Shown here in pieces: positions 20,162-33,200 of a DNA stretch of 64,000 nt. Made by a program: the position numbers and the translations under genes. Source of the DNA: Tieghemiomyces parasiticus (Eukaryota > Kickxellomycota > Dimargaritomycetes > Dimargaritales > Dimargaritaceae). Each line of letters begins with the position of its first letter. The first letter of the stretch is position 1. The stretch spans positions 30,901-94,900 of the forward strand of contig JANBPT010000044.1 in assembly GCA_027575765.1 (NCBI GenBank). Reading direction: 5' to 3'. The notes under the pieces were generated by a model. The model ran no database searches and was not told where the DNA came from. It was given only the letters and a program-made list of their open reading frames with translations.

Positions 20162-22750
20162 ATGACCGACCTGCCCGTAACACCCACACAGTTGCCAAGA
20201 CAATCGTCCTTCCTAGGGACCCGGCCCTCCACGGGCGGCCCGAAACCCCGAGTTCGTATCATGCTGGGCGATACCGTCGTCAACACGGATGAAGACCCCG
20301 CGGGAGGCTTGGTCCGACCACTCGACAGCGACCCAGAGTCTGACGACGACGATGACAATGATGGTGAAGCGACCCTGGACACTACCGCCATGATGGCCTC
20401 GTATCTCAGTAACGCCCTCGAGGAGCACAAGCTCGGCAATACCAAGGCCTACCTGGAAATCATCACCGAGATCAACGGTAGCGGCATTAGTGAGAGTGCC
20501 GAAAAGACCTCGCTCGGCAGCCAGCTGTCCCAGTCCTTCGCCAGCGCCGATAACTCCGCGTCCGCCACGACGGCCGATGCCGCCTCGGCTCAAGACAAGC
20601 CGACCGGGATGGACCCCAGGCAGCTGGTGGCCTGGGTCCTGACCTTCACGCGCATGCTGCACCGTATGGACCGCCAGTGCGCGGAACTGGTGGGTGCCAT
20701 CCTGGACATGTCCTGGATCAACCGACAACCCTCCGTAGTGACAATCTACACCCGGTTCCTGTGCAACCTAGTGTCGGCTCAGCCCTACTACGCCGGTGAG
20801 GTGATGCGCGTTTTGGTCGGATTCCTGGCCGCGCGCACTTACGTCCCGCTTACCGAGCCCGGGGTCGACCCGAATTTGACCAAGAACGTGGTGTTTGATC
20901 GCGCCCATCGCGCCTTGCGGTCGGTCCTCAACATTATCCCTACCGCCCATACCGCCCTGTCCCCGCTCCTTGCCCGCTTCTTCCCGCTCAAGTTTGACAG
21001 CGCCGAGCGCCACCAAGACTACCTCTACAACATCCTGCGGATCGCCGATTACGCCCCAGCCCTGCGCCAGCAAATTCTGGGCCTCGTTGTGGACCGCATG
21101 ATTCAGATCGACGTGGAAATTCAGGTTGAAGTGGAGGAACTCGAGGAGAACCGGGAGGATGAAGATGAAGATATGGATGAAGACAAGGCCGATGGCAAGG
21201 CAGCGGACGGCGGGGAGGCCAAGGACGGGAATGAGGCCGAAACCACCGTACCCACAGGTATATTTGAGATGGAAGACGAGGGCGACGACGAGGCCGTGGC
21301 CCTTGACCTGACCCACGCCGAGGATGTTGTGCAGGACGACTCGGCCGCTCCACTGGACGTGCGGCGGTTGGTCGACAAGCTGGACGGTATCTTTTTCCAG
21401 CTGTTCTCCTACCTTGAACGATTCGACGTGCGGTACGACCCGCCAGCGGCAGATACGTCCCTGGAAGCCACGGCGGCGCGCGAGTCAGCACAGGCCACCC
21501 GCCAGGAACTCTTCTTTATCCTACTCGACCTCTTCGACCGGGTGATGCTCACCACGTTCAAGTCCCGCTACACCCAGTTCCTCCTCTTTTACGTATGTTC
21601 ACTGGACCCGGCCTTCCCGGACATGTTCCTGGGCACGCTGATTGCCAAGCTGTGCGAGGCTACCCCGCAAGGGGGGGCAGCCGCAGGCGGGCACAGGGCG
21701 GCCGGCTCGGCCCTATCGTCCGGTCCGGCGAACCGCTCCTCTGACGTGGTGCGCGTGGCGGTCGCCGCCTACGTGTCTAGCTTCCTGGCCCGCGCCCACT
21801 ACGTTAACCCCCTCATGATCCGGACCGCCGCCAGTCTCCTGATCCAGTGGGCCCGTGCGTATCTCGAGCAGTACGAGAAGATCAACCTAATCTTGGCCAC
21901 TCGGCTCACCGGCGGCGCCTCGCCAGGCATGCCGCCCCATATGCTGCGGTCCACCTCGAGCACCGTGCCTCCCACCCCGGCCCTGTCCCGAACGGGCTCC
22001 TCCTCCTCCCTGCCCCGCACCGCCTCGGCCTCCCAAATCCACGGTGCCGCGACGGCGGCCTCGGCTACCCTCCAACCTGAGCGTCACACCGTGTTTTATG
22101 CCGTCGCTCAAGCCCTCATGTACATGTTTTGCTTCCGGTGGCGCGAACTCCAACTAGGCACCGAGGAGGCCCAGGCCTCCGGCGGGGTGGCTGGGACTTG
22201 GTGCCCTGAGATCCGTGACCTGCCGCGCGTCGTCATGTGTTCCCTCCTTCCGCTGCGCATGTGCTCCGAGGCGGTCACCAAGCAGTTTACGCGGATGAGC
22301 AAGCAGCTCAATTTCATGTACTGTTATTCGGTGCTGCAGGCCCCTAGCCAGTTCGATGCCGTGACCGCGGCCAGCGGCGATGAGCAGGGCGGTGATGTGG
22401 CGATGGTCGGGGTGGATGGCAGCGGACCTAGTGCCTCGCCCGAATCAAACGGCTCCCCCTCGCTGTCGCCCGAGCAGAAGGCGGCCGCGGATTTGGCCGA
22501 GTCGGAGGCGGCCCACAAGCAACAAATGGCCAAGACCTACGCCGATCTCGTCCGCCAGCCCTCCACTCTGCAGGCGGAGCTCGCCACGTTCTTCCCGTTC
22601 GATCCGTTCCATCTGCCGCTGTCGGGTCCCTACATTAGCCAAATTTACGACGAGTGGGACAGCCGGGGATTGGGCGGTGAGGGCGATGATAGTGAATCGG
22701 ATTACGATTCGGAGGACGATGACTCTGATGATTATGGCAGCTTGCTGTGA
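20162..22750 (+). CDS. rrn3: RNA polymerase I initiation factor RRN3 (TIF-IA)
   Basis: 862 residues from the ATG at 20162. RRN3 binds Pol I and recruits it to the rDNA promoter. Its HEAT-repeat core is visible from about residue 150: VFDRAHRALRSVLNIIPTAHTALSPLLARFFPLK, YLYNILRIADYAP, a long acidic insert (about 325-390), then LDVRRLVDKLDGIFFQLFSYLERF, LFDRVMLTTFKSRYTQFLLFYVCS and YVSSFLARAHYVNPLMI. The C-terminal FFPFDPFHLPLSGPYISQIYDEW block is the family's hallmark end. A Ser/Thr-rich loop (about 585-640) and a very acidic tail (DDSESDYDSEDDDSDDY) are expanded; such regions carry TOR- and CK2-type phosphorylation sites in relatives (known for the family, not shown here). The stop codon lies 25 nt before the mariner element. 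Confidence 0.94.
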   Translation: MTDLPVTPTQLPRQSSFLGTRPSTGGPKPRVRIMLGDTVVNTDEDPAGGLVRPLDSDPESDDDDDNDGEATLDTTAMMASYLSNALEEHKLGNTKAYLEIITEINGSGISESAEKTSLGSQLSQSFASADNSASATTADAASAQDKPTGMDPRQLVAWVLTFTRMLHRMDRQCAELVGAILDMSWINRQPSVVTIYTRFLCNLVSAQPYYAGEVMRVLVGFLAARTYVPLTEPGVDPNLTKNVVFDRAHRALRSVLNIIPTAHTALSPLLARFFPLKFDSAERHQDYLYNILRIADYAPALRQQILGLVVDRMIQIDVEIQVEVEELEENREDEDEDMDEDKADGKAADGGEAKDGNEAETTVPTGIFEMEDEGDDEAVALDLTHAEDVVQDDSAAPLDVRRLVDKLDGIFFQLFSYLERFDVRYDPPAADTSLEATAARESAQATRQELFFILLDLFDRVMLTTFKSRYTQFLLFYVCSLDPAFPDMFLGTLIAKLCEATPQGGAAAGGHRAAGSALSSGPANRSSDVVRVAVAAYVSSFLARAHYVNPLMIRTAASLLIQWARAYLEQYEKINLILATRLTGGASPGMPPHMLRSTSSTVPPTPALSRTGSSSSLPRTASASQIHGAATAASATLQPERHTVFYAVAQALMYMFCFRWRELQLGTEEAQASGGVAGTWCPEIRDLPRVVMCSLLPLRMCSEAVTKQFTRMSKQLNFMYCYSVLQAPSQFDAVTAASGDEQGGDVAMVGVDGSGPSASPESNGSPSLSPEQKAAADLAESEAAHKQQMAKTYADLVRQPSTLQAELATFFPFDPFHLPLSGPYISQIYDEWDSRGLGGEGDDSESDYDSEDDDSDDYGSLL

Positions 22751-22775
22751 ACGGTGAATGGAACACATGATAATA

Positions 22776-24070
22776 TAGGTGCCACAAAAATGTTTGAGAA
22801 TCATAAGCGGGAGGTCTCAGATTGCAGTGTTTCAGATGAAATCTAAGAGAGTCAATGATGCTGAGTCGATTGGTATAAACCACTCCAGGATTGAACCATT
22901 TTTGACTTCACAGCTTACTTTTTTAACCATCCATCATGTATACTTTTCAACCCCCCTCCCCCACTCCACCCAAGGTAACCAGGCGTGATGTATGGGTCCT
23001 TAGTTATAATTACTATCTGGAGGGCCGCAAGGCAGATGATATTTTTAACGTTTTGACTTCCAAGCTGGGCCTGGCTGCCCCTAGCCGCTCCACCATCAAC
23101 AGGTGGCTGGCTTGCTTTTACATAGGTCACCACTCCTTTGCAGATGACCCTTGTTCTGGCCATCCATCAGATGACATTGGCAGATATTATGGGGACGTGA
23201 TCCTGAAACGGCTAAAGGAAGACCCTCGACTTACTGCTGACTAGCTGGCCAGGACCTGCCATACTTCCCCTAGTACCATGCGCAATGTCCTACGCAGGGA
23301 CCTGGGGTTGCACAGCTATTTCAATTGCTGGATTCCTCACAACCTCACCAACGACCAGCGCCACAACCGGGTACGTTTTGCCACTGAGTTCCTGGAGAAA
23401 TTTGATGGGGCCAGTGACTACCTGCTGGACTTCATTGTCACAGGTAATGAGACTTGGGTGTACCTTTGTAATCCCTCCCTGCTGGCTCCAATTGCCGGAG
23501 GTGGTGTCCTAAAGGTGGTCCTGTCCCAACTGAGCTCCACCAAGGCCCTACCATACCCAAGGTGATGCTGACCATTAACTTCACCAGGCGTGGCCTATTA
23601 AACCTGAGTGTCAAGCCCCCAGGTGTTAAGGTCTCCACTGAACTCTATGTAGAATACGGACTGAAGCCCATGGTCCAGGCCTGGGTGGAGGCACGTGGAA
23701 GTCTGGACCATTACCCCCTGTGGCTTCACCATGATAATGCATTACCGCATCGTGCTGCAGCTACCCAAGCCTACATTTCCGACACCAGAATCAAACTTCC
23801 GCCAGCCCCTCCCTACAGTCCTGATCTTGCCTCCTGCGACTTCTGGTTGTTCAGGATTGTCAATCAGCGGCTGAGGGGCAAGAAGTTCAGCACAGTGGAG
23901 GTGGTTGTGGATGCCTGGCAATTGCAGTTAGCCAGGCTCCAACCAAATGACTATAGAGCCTGTTTTGATAGATGGATAAAAAGGGCTCACCGAGTGGTAC
24001 AGAGTGGTGGAGACTATATTTAATAAACACCATCTGACTTCGAAATTCTCGTAAGTTTTTATAGCATCTA
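22776..24070 (+). mobile_element. Full-length mariner (Tc1/mariner) element, 1,295 bp
   Basis: Terminal inverted repeats of about 27 bp bound the element: left TAGGTGCCACAAAAA then GAGAATC (22776-22802), right (minus strand from 24070) TAGATGCTATAAAAA then GAGAATT. Both ends are flanked by TA (22774-22775 and 24071-24072), the target-site duplication of this superfamily. Size and the DD34D-type transposase remnant inside fit the mariner family. It sits 25 nt after the RRN3 stop and 200 nt from the stop of the giant gene, in a safe convergent intergenic spot. Compared with the two relics at 36.5 and 46.8 kb it is much better preserved. Confidence 0.93.
22936..24023 (+). pseudogene. Inactivated mariner transposase
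   Basis: Three adjacent open segments add up to a mariner transposase. An N-terminal helix-turn-helix part (22936-23244) ends at an in-frame TAG at about 23242. The middle part (to about 23565) carries IVTGNETWVY, where the first catalytic Asp of the triad has become Asn. The C-terminal part (23562-24023), reached by a frame change, holds LHHDNALPHRA with the second Asp and YSPDLASCDFWLF with the third. So there are at least three inactivating changes: a nonsense codon, a frameshift and loss of a catalytic residue. The rest aligns along its whole length, so decay is moderate. An AATAAA follows at about 24022. It cannot mobilise itself; its ends could still be substrates for an active relative. 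Confidence 0.9.
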
Positions 24071-24269
24071 TAGTTTTAATTGGACATCCAAAGCGAGGTG
24101 GGCACACGGGGGGGGGTGCCTATTTACACGGATGCACTATGATTGTTGTTTTGGAGGAAGAGGGAGGGGATATGGGAGGGATTTCGCCGTAGAGTTGAGC
24201 TCAAGGCGACCCAAATAACGTCAAAGAAGGTCAGAAGAAAAAATATATATTGGAAAGTATTATACAAAC

Positions 24270-27200
24270 TTAATTCGCTTCACCCATTGGCGTGGGCTCC
24301 CTACGGTCCACATTCGAGTGTTCTTGACTGACGGTAAACTCTCGGTCGGCAGGAAACGGGCGGGAGCCTCGGAAAGGTTGGAATGGCGGCGGGGGTGGAG
24401 GTGGAGGTGGACTATTGTGACCAGCAGCGCCGGATGACCCCTGGCTAGGCGACCCCTCGGGATTTCCCCTTAGACGCCCGGTGTACACCGGCACCTCATG
24501 GCCAAACAACAAGGTACTGAGGCGATGGTACAGACGGTTCAGCAGGCCGTTGTGGATGAATCCGGCGTGACCCGGGGACTGCCATAGGCCAAATTGAGCC
24601 AGAAAGGCTTCAAGGTCCTTACGGGGGAGCGGGCAGAATGCGATGGAGGTCGGGTAGTAAGGTGAAAAGTAGCACGCGTGGGTGGCAAAGGCCGGTACGG
24701 TGCGGGCATTGAGACGGTACAGGTCATCCCAGAAGAGATACCAAAAAAGCGTGGCCGGGTCGTGGGCGGCCTGGCGGTAGCGTTGGATAAGGAACCGGAT
24801 GTCGGTCGCGTGGTGGGTCCGGAGGTTATGCAGCAGCGGATTGGCTTCGTTGTGCTCCAGGTAGTGCCACAGGGTGTCCTCGGGGATCCGCGGAGCGTCG
24901 AACACGCGTACGTAAAAATCGTAGCTGAGGGTTTCACGTTTCCGACGGAAGGCATCCCGGTAGGTCTGACGGTACAGTTCCAGAAGGCGGACGGTCTGCG
25001 GGTACCGTTCGCGTATGAGGGCTTCGTTGGCGCGCAAAAAGGCGCGGAGCTGCGGATTCAGGTTATAGCTGGCGTCGAGACCAAGTCGCTGGGCACCTAC
25101 GGCGCAGGCCTCGTTGACGGTCTTGGTCTTGCCCGGTGCGAAGAAGCCCTCGCCGGCATTGTACTCGATTTGCACGTGGAACCCAGCGTTCATGTTGTAT
25201 TCGCCCTGCCACGTGGACCCAAAGGCCCGGTGGATGCGCAACGTGCCCGTACGGTATCGGATGTGCGGTATGAACGCCACTCCCGTCGTGGGGGCGGCAG
25301 CTGCGTCAGGGAGGTGGCGGTACGGGTGGGCCGTTCCGGTGGGCAAGTTGAAGAGTCGACTGGAACTCAGGCTGCGTTGGAGGATGCCCTGGTGTCCGTC
25401 GCCACGGTGGGCAACCGGGCGGAAGGGCCGTCGGGACAAGGTGCGGCGCACGCCGGCGGGTACGAACCCGGCCGAACGGTCGTACCGGCGTTGGAAGGGG
25501 CGATTGACTTCCTGGCCGTCCAGACACCGCAGCATCATGCGGATTTCCTTGCGGCTGCGGATGGCCGGCTGCGCGTTAAGTTCCACATAACGCACCAGGT
25601 CGGCCTCCTCACACAGCGTAAGGACTAGACTGGGGTCCTCATCATACACAAACACCAAGGTGAAGGGGAAGGGGACCACGTAGGCCTTGCCGAAAAACGT
25701 CGTGATCGTGGTGGTCTCCACGTGCCGCGGGTGATAAAACATGTCGGGACCTACCAGGTAGGTGACGATGGTGTGACGCAAATGCTGCAGCCGAGGGGTG
25801 GATGGGGCATTGATGTGGTGGTGATAGCCGCCGCGGCCGAGGAAGCGCAGGAGGCGCAGGTTCTCGAGGTGCCGTTCGGCAACCGTGCCCTTAAAATCCA
25901 CGAGATAGGGCGGCCGGAAAACTGACTCTGAGAAGGCCACCGTGGCATCTCGGGGGACGCGGAATTCGCGGCAAGTTAGCAATAGGCCCGTCCAGGTCTC
26001 CTGCCACACCCGCGCGGTCAGTAAATCAAAGAGGGCCGGGTAGTCCGCAGTCGGGACGACCACGGCCGGGGTGAGGTGAACACGAGTGCGTAGCCGGTCG
26101 ACGAAGCGGCGGAAGCAACCAAACTGAAGTAGGGTGAGATAGACGATGGCTAGGCCGGCCAAAATGTTAACCACGAAGAGGGTGGTCCCGATGGGGCCCC
26201 GAGTGCTGGCCTGGACGATGGTGACCAGGCCAAAATAGCCCGTCAGCACCTGGGCGACCCGGGAGATGGCCTCACCAGCGTTCTGCGACGCGGCCAGGTA
26301 CGGCTGGACGCGCCAGTGTAGTGCCAAGCACAGGGTACCGAAGCCGGCTACAAGACTCATGCGGACCAGGTCCACGACGTGACGGGAGGCGTCACGCAGC
26401 AGGCAGTTGTCCTTGGTGACCACGACGACCAGAGCGACGTAGATAAACTTCTGGGCCATGATGACCGCCTGGTGTCCGGCACTCTCGGGTCGGTACATGG
26501 CGTACAGACCGTGGTACGGGGACTCGTCGTGCCGCAGGGCCTCCTTGTATACGGCCGCGGGGCCGGCCCGGCCGGTCCCGTCCGCGTCATAGTTGGTCCC
26601 GGCGGGGCGAGTTGCCAGGGCCAGCCGGCGGATCGACCAAGGGAAGTAACCGCCAATGATACAGAAGCAAGGGATGGCCACCACAAGTACGAGCCAGGCG
26701 AGATTGGACTGGTCCTGGCGCATGGTGGTAGTGTAGCAAAAATCCAGTGGGTTACGGTAGGTGCTGGCGGGCCCCAGTGGCGGGAGGCGAGGGTTGTCGG
26801 TGTCTGTGTATGGGTTGACAACGGGCCAGAAGGCGTCGCTCCATACAATAGCCTCGAGGGCCAGCTTTGACAGCGGGAGGTAGAGGGTGGTCAGCACGAA
26901 AATTACGACCACATTAGTGGTACGCCAGCGCCGACGGCTGGCCATGTCCCAGGTTTGGACTTCAAGGCCTTCCGCGTTGGCGTCAGGGACGCGGCGACTA
27001 GCGTAGCGGAAGGCGATGAGAGCGGCCAAGGCCAGCGCGCCAAAGACAGCTAAAAACACGGCTGGGGTGCCCCAGTTGTCGGCCCAATTGAGGCTGACGA
27101 AGGCAGGGATACTGGCGAGGACGAACCGGAGGAAGGACCCTGTGGTGTCGTACATGGCTGCCAGGTAGAGGGCGATGAGCTGTAGGAAGTCCCGTAGGAC

Positions 27201-30200
27201 TTCAAAATGGTGCAGTTGGTTGGCGGCCTTGGTCACAACGCCGAGTGGACCGAGTGTAGCGTACCGGGTCGAGGAAGTGAAGCCCCAACCGTTGGAGCCC
27301 CCACCGTTACTGTGAAGCAGGTCCCCCGTAGCACCCTTGGGTAGGAGGTTAAAAGGGGGGAACATCGCTGGGTCTTCGCGATCCTCACTGCCTTGGGACT
27401 GGTAGCTACTAGTCAAGCTAGTGTTGTGAACGCTGGAGGCGGTGCCCGCGCGGACTACTTGGTGGTCGCTCGCCAACTCGGGCTCAGTAGTCGATTTTTG
27501 GAAGTCTGTGTTGTCAGCGGGAGCGGCAGGGCGCGGGAACTGGGCGGATACATCGGCAGCGCTGTCGTGCTGGAGGTTCGGCGCCGGGATGGGTTCAAAG
27601 AAGACCGGAGGTAGGCGACTCAGGTAGGCGTCGACCGCGTCTGAGGCTAGCGGCTCGGCCTGGCGCTGGAAACGCGGGTCGCCCTTCCGGCGCCACGGCG
27701 TCCACCAGCTGCAGCAATCCGGATCATCTGTGAAGGCTGTGGAAGCTGCACCGACCGACGAGTCATCACTGTGGCGGCGTGAGTGGAAGCCGGGGGGATC
27801 CCCACCGCCACTGCCGTTGTTGTTGTCGTTGCCGCCGCTCCCGTAACCGCCCGTGTTGCCCTCTGAACTACTTCTAGACCGGGGCTCTAGACTAGGGTTG
27901 GACCGGAGGAAGGCGGTGGGTGGTCGAATAGCAGACCTGGAGGGTGGGGGCATGGCTGGGCTAACCTCTGCATCGGAAATATCCACATGGGAGTGACCAG
28001 CGGGTTCCGACGGGGCAGATGCCGGCCGCGACGAAGCGTGTGTGGTTCGCAGGGGAATCCCGGCTCCACCTTCTGACCCATATTCTTCCTCTTCGTCATA
28101 GTCGTCGCCTCCATGATGGTTTCGGTCGTCATCGTTATCACCGTCTTCCGGTTCCGGGAATGGCATAGAGCCCGGTGGTGGCGGGGGCACCGGCGGCGGA
28201 GGTGGTTCACCCGATCCTGTGTCTAACGGGGTAGGCCCCGCAGCTTGTGATGGTGGAGGTAGTGGTACTGGGTTTGGTAGGCCGTGTTCGCTATCATCGA
28301 GGGGCACTCCACCGCCACCTCCCACACCATGCCCATGGCCGCCATCCTCAGCGCCGTCGAGTCGAGTGTACGAATGCAGACTATCCTGCGGGGACCCCGA
28401 AGCGGGTGCCTTGGAGGCATCCTTCCCGCCGAGTAGGGTGCGCACTAGACCCCAGATACCCCCTGGGGCCGGCGGGGCATGAACTATGCCTTGACTGGCG
28501 AAACTGTCGTCGACGCTGGACGCTGCAGCCTCGAGCTGGGTAGGTAGGGGCTCTGGCCGGCTGCTTTGGGAGGCCATACTGGTATCACTTTGAGTCTGTA
28601 CCGGAGAGGGCGGGCCCGGTGGAGGGACAGGTGAGGAAGGTTCGTCGTCCACTGATGAGGCCGCGGCGTCCGGGGCGGTCGAGTGGCCTGACGGGGTGAG
28701 CGAATTGTGACTAGGGAGGGATGAAACGTAGGATGAACCGCCAGGGCCGGAACCATTCGTGGAAGGCACGCCATGCGTGACCGTGTGCCGCGACGAATGG
28801 AACATGGGATGGCCCGGTGGGGGTTTGATGCGGGGGAGTGCAGGCGCCGGAAGTCCCGGGGTAGGAGAGGTCTCGTTGGAGTCGCGTGAGGAACGGCCGC
28901 CGTGAGTGGTTGCGGCGCTGGCGACGGAGGAGGATAGCGGGGCCGGGGACGCGTGAGGTTGCATCCAGGGTAACTTGTTAATATCATCGGTACGGCGGCC
29001 ATCGAAGAGGCGGCGGCGACTGCTGACCTGGTCGGCCTTTACCGGCGAAGGTTCCTCCGGCAGTGGGGGCGGTGAAATTAGAGGGGCTTGGTAGCCGTGT
29101 CGGCCGGGACTACCCAGGAGGGTGGCCGGTTGTGGGTGGGAAGCCAGGAGGGCTGCGGCCGCCTGGGTGGCCTCGATCCGGCGGCGCTGTTCCTCATCAG
29201 CCCCGGCATCGTCGGTGGTGAACGGGGCGACTATCGTGGCCGGTGGGGGACGGAGGGCATGGCCGGTAAACCCGGCACCTAGGGTCCCCAGCGGATGGTC
29301 GTGCGGGCCTATCTCGTGGTAGAGGTTGTGGACTGAGTCAGTCAGGTCGGCGTGGTAGTCTGGACTAGAGGTGGGCGCGTCCGTGAGCGGTGCGGGCCCA
29401 GCCCAGGGCGCATGGGCCGGCGGCTGCGGCTCGCCCTTAAAAGTCCGCCACAGCCGGCGGGCGGTGCGCCGGAATATATTGATCCGCCGGCCGCGCATGA
29501 TTTCCTCGGTGGGCGGACCAACTACGGACCCGGGATTGTGCTTGACCTCGATGGGCATGATACCGGCCCAGCCGGGCCGTACCTGGGAATCACCAGAGTC
29601 CGAAGATACCGGCGACATAGCGCTGGCGCCAATTGGTCCCACCAGTGCACCGGCCTTCTCATCACTTGGGTCGATGGAAGGGCCTTCCGGCAGAGGCGGG
29701 GGTGCCGAAGCCAAGGAGGTGGGTCGAGGCGAGGTCGGTAGGTTCGGAGGGGACAAGGCGGAGGGCCGGGGGGACGTCGACCCGCCTTGCGGGGAAAATG
29801 GACGAGGCCTTCTCAGATAGCCCGGAGTGGAGGGTAACGGCCGATCGTGTCCTGAATAGGTTGACGACACGTGTGGCGGGCCCGGCCCGGTAACCGACAC
29901 GCGCTGTGACCCCTGGTACGGTGGTAGCCGTGGGGGCACCACAGTCGGGAGCGGCTGCGCCATTCGGAGAGGCGATGAGACGCGAGGCGAGGTGGGCGAA
30001 CTCGGAGACCCTACGCGCTGACCCACGGGCCGGCCCAAGGGCGAAGGGTCCACAGGCCGTGAAGAGCCCGGTGACGAAACGCGGAAGGGGGTACTAGGGG
30101 CCTGCGAAGAGAGCGGGTGGTAGGGTGGCGTGAGCTCATGGGACGGGGTGACGGATTTGAAGGGGGTGCCCGGCGGGGACGGGGTGAAGGATCGAAGGGG

Positions 30201-33200
30201 GGAGAAGTGTACACCGTTACGGGCGGCGGCGTGTGCCTCAATTTCGGCAGCAGTCATAGGCGGACGCTGAGCTGATTGAGGAGATGCGGGCACGGTCTGT
30301 GGGGACCCCGGAGGTGGCCGTGGGGGACTAGTGACTGTGGCAAACGAGGAAGGGCTGGCCAACGCAGAGGGTGGTTCAGGCATCGACATGGGCTCCACAT
30401 TTTCCGATGAGGAACCCGAGGCCGTGCCGGGTGCCTCGGCAGTACGGAAACTGGCCAGGGTGGGCCGACTGGCTTCGGCAGGGGCCTCGGCGGTCCGAAA
30501 GCTAGCCAGCGTAGGTCGACTGGCCTCCGGATCCGCGGCGTCAAGTTCGCCCGCGGCAAAATCCATGCGGGTAATGCGATCGCTATTAGGGGCGGAGTAG
30601 TACTCTGGGGGCGGGGATTCGTCGGCAACCGCAACGGCCTCATCGACGCGGTGATCAGTTGGGATGCCTTCCGCCGGACGTGGCGGAAGTTCCTTTTGCG
30701 CCGCGGGCGGACTGGTCATCTTGCGGATGACTGAGGCTGGCGGCGGTGGTGGCAGAGGTGGCGGAACTGCTGCCGCTGGTGCGACTTGGGGGCCGGTATT
30801 GGTCGTGGTCTCGAACCTACGGGACATGTCAGTGCTTTCTACCGGGAACGGCACGTTGAGGAGACGCGAGGTGTTGAGCGAAAGGTGGGACGCCGCCGCC
30901 GAAGGTGGGTCGGTAGCGGGGGGCATGGCGTCCTTAGGGGATGGGGTGGCCGGTTGAACAATAATCGCGGGGATGGATGCGTTAGTCGATGCCGGGGTGG
31001 GCCGCGTACCGGTGCGGCGTACGGTACCAACCTTGCTGGGGGGCGAGTCGATTACAATGGTCGGGATTTGTTTAGCCTTAGCCTGGACATCCGGCGGGGG
31101 TGGTGGGGGTAGTATGGGTGGCCGTCGCGGTTCGGCCCGGGGTTTAGTATCGGTCGGCTTGGTCATCGGCGTCGGTGGCGGCGCCTGAATGGGTACCGCG
31201 GCAGGGGTTGAGGTGCCGGACGCATGGGGAGGGCCCGGTGGGGCCGGTGCCGGCTCTGTCAGCGGCGGGGGTGGTGAATGGACTACCGGAACTTCTAGGT
31301 TCGACTGGTCCACAAGAAGGGTCGGGCCAACGGTATCCATGAACCTTGGCTCAGATTGTGTTCCCGGAGATTGTGAATAGGGGATTTGGGCGATACCGGG
31401 TGGAGTCAGAGACGGCTCCATTTCGTGAACGACCACTTCTTCCATGGGTGCGTAGATAGTGGGCGGCGAGGGCGTTTCATAAGGCGGGGTTGGCGTAGCG
31501 AGGTGCTGCGTCTGTATACTGGACTGAGACGATGGCTCCGCGCTCTGATATTCACTTCGATTGGAGACGGGGGCCACGAAGTGAGCCACGGCGTCCCTTC
31601 TGGGCGGCTCTGTCTTGTCTAAGCAAACCTCACCGACCGAATGCACCCCAGACGAAACAGGATGGTCAGATTGCTCATAGTAATCCAGCGACCGAGAATC
31701 GGGTGGAAGCAACTCTTCCGCGTATCGCCCGGTCTCGTTTAACGATCCGTCAAAGGACGACATCACTTCGTAAGGCTGGTCGTGCGGATGAGGTAGTGCC
31801 GATGCAGGAGGCCGATACCTGTCCATAGATGCATCGGCTTCGCTGGGCGTTTCCCCGAAGGGCGGGTGTGTCCCCTGCATCTCACTAGAGGAGCCCGGCG
31901 ATTCCGGAACGGGTGAAGGTGGTTGCCCCTTGTTGTCCGTTTCGGACTCATATGATGCCTCCGAGAAAGGCAATGACGAATCGTACCGCGGCTCGAACTG
32001 AGCCGGCGCCTCGGAAATATCAGGAGCGGGAGCCGTGACTTCCTCGTCTAAGGGCACTGGCTGGAATCCCTGAGCCACGTCGGCTGGCAACGAGCACCTT
32101 GGCTCGTACCTGACCGGCGACTTGGGGGCGTAAGGCACCATAGACGCTTCTTCTTCATCGAGTGGCGCCGGCAAGGATAATGAGGTAATCTCGTCCTCCT
32201 CAAGCGGTACTGGTTTGGATAGCGGAGGCACTTCGGGTGACATTGTAGAGCTCGACGCGTACCCGGTCGGCGTTGCGGGAATAGGAGGCACAGCCGCCGT
32301 TGTATCATCGTCGAGCGGTACCGGCTGTGACACCGATGCCGTTCCAAGTGGTGACGCGGACTCCCCGATTGGCCTTTGGCTGAAAGGCGGGGTCTGGGGC
32401 TCGGTGACTACAATGGCTGGTACATGGGGCGCGATCGCCTGGGAAGAGGTGGGAGGCGACGCACTAGGCAGACTCTCTTCATCTACAGGACCTAGGACAT
32501 TCGGCCGACGGGGCGGCGGTGGTTTGACATATCCGGTAGGGGGTCGGAACACGTCGGGGATGGAGGCGATACTGGGGAACAACTTGCTCACGTCGTGTTC
32601 GCTGGCGTTCTGTGGGCTGGGTTGTCCAGGTGTGTGAATGCCCTCCGGCGTATGCGTGTCGGCCACGTACTCAGTCTCGAAGAGCGGTGAGTCGGTCAGA
32701 GGACTCTGATGTTCTGGTGAAGGGCGAACTGGCGGTGGCAGTGGTTCGGGGGACACTTGGCCGGGAAGCTCTCCGTAACCGGATCGCTGGTCGGCGTGGG
32801 GAGGGCCTGCAAACAGCTCGGCCGTCCGTTGTCTCACCGGAGAGGGAGGCTGCGCCGGTGGGTACGGTAGCGGCGTTAAGGCGGGCGGCGGTGGGACATC
32901 GACTGGGCCCATCATGGGGGTGGTCGAAATGTGCTCCGCGCGGTGGACCATATGGGCCACGCCAGGGGTAGTCGGGCGAGATTCGCCCGACGGGGCATAC
33001 TGCGGGGGCATGGCGCGTTCAATGCGGACGGGCTCGCCGACCGACGGAGCTTGGTGGTACCGGGACAATTTTCGAAACAAAGTCGAGCTGCCAGCCGAGC
33101 CGACACTGTCCGGCTGTGGGAACAGGCCAGGCGGAGTGGAGGGTGATCCATGGTACGATGGCAGCGGTGGCGCTAAGGGTTGCGGGTAGCCGTGGTAGGC

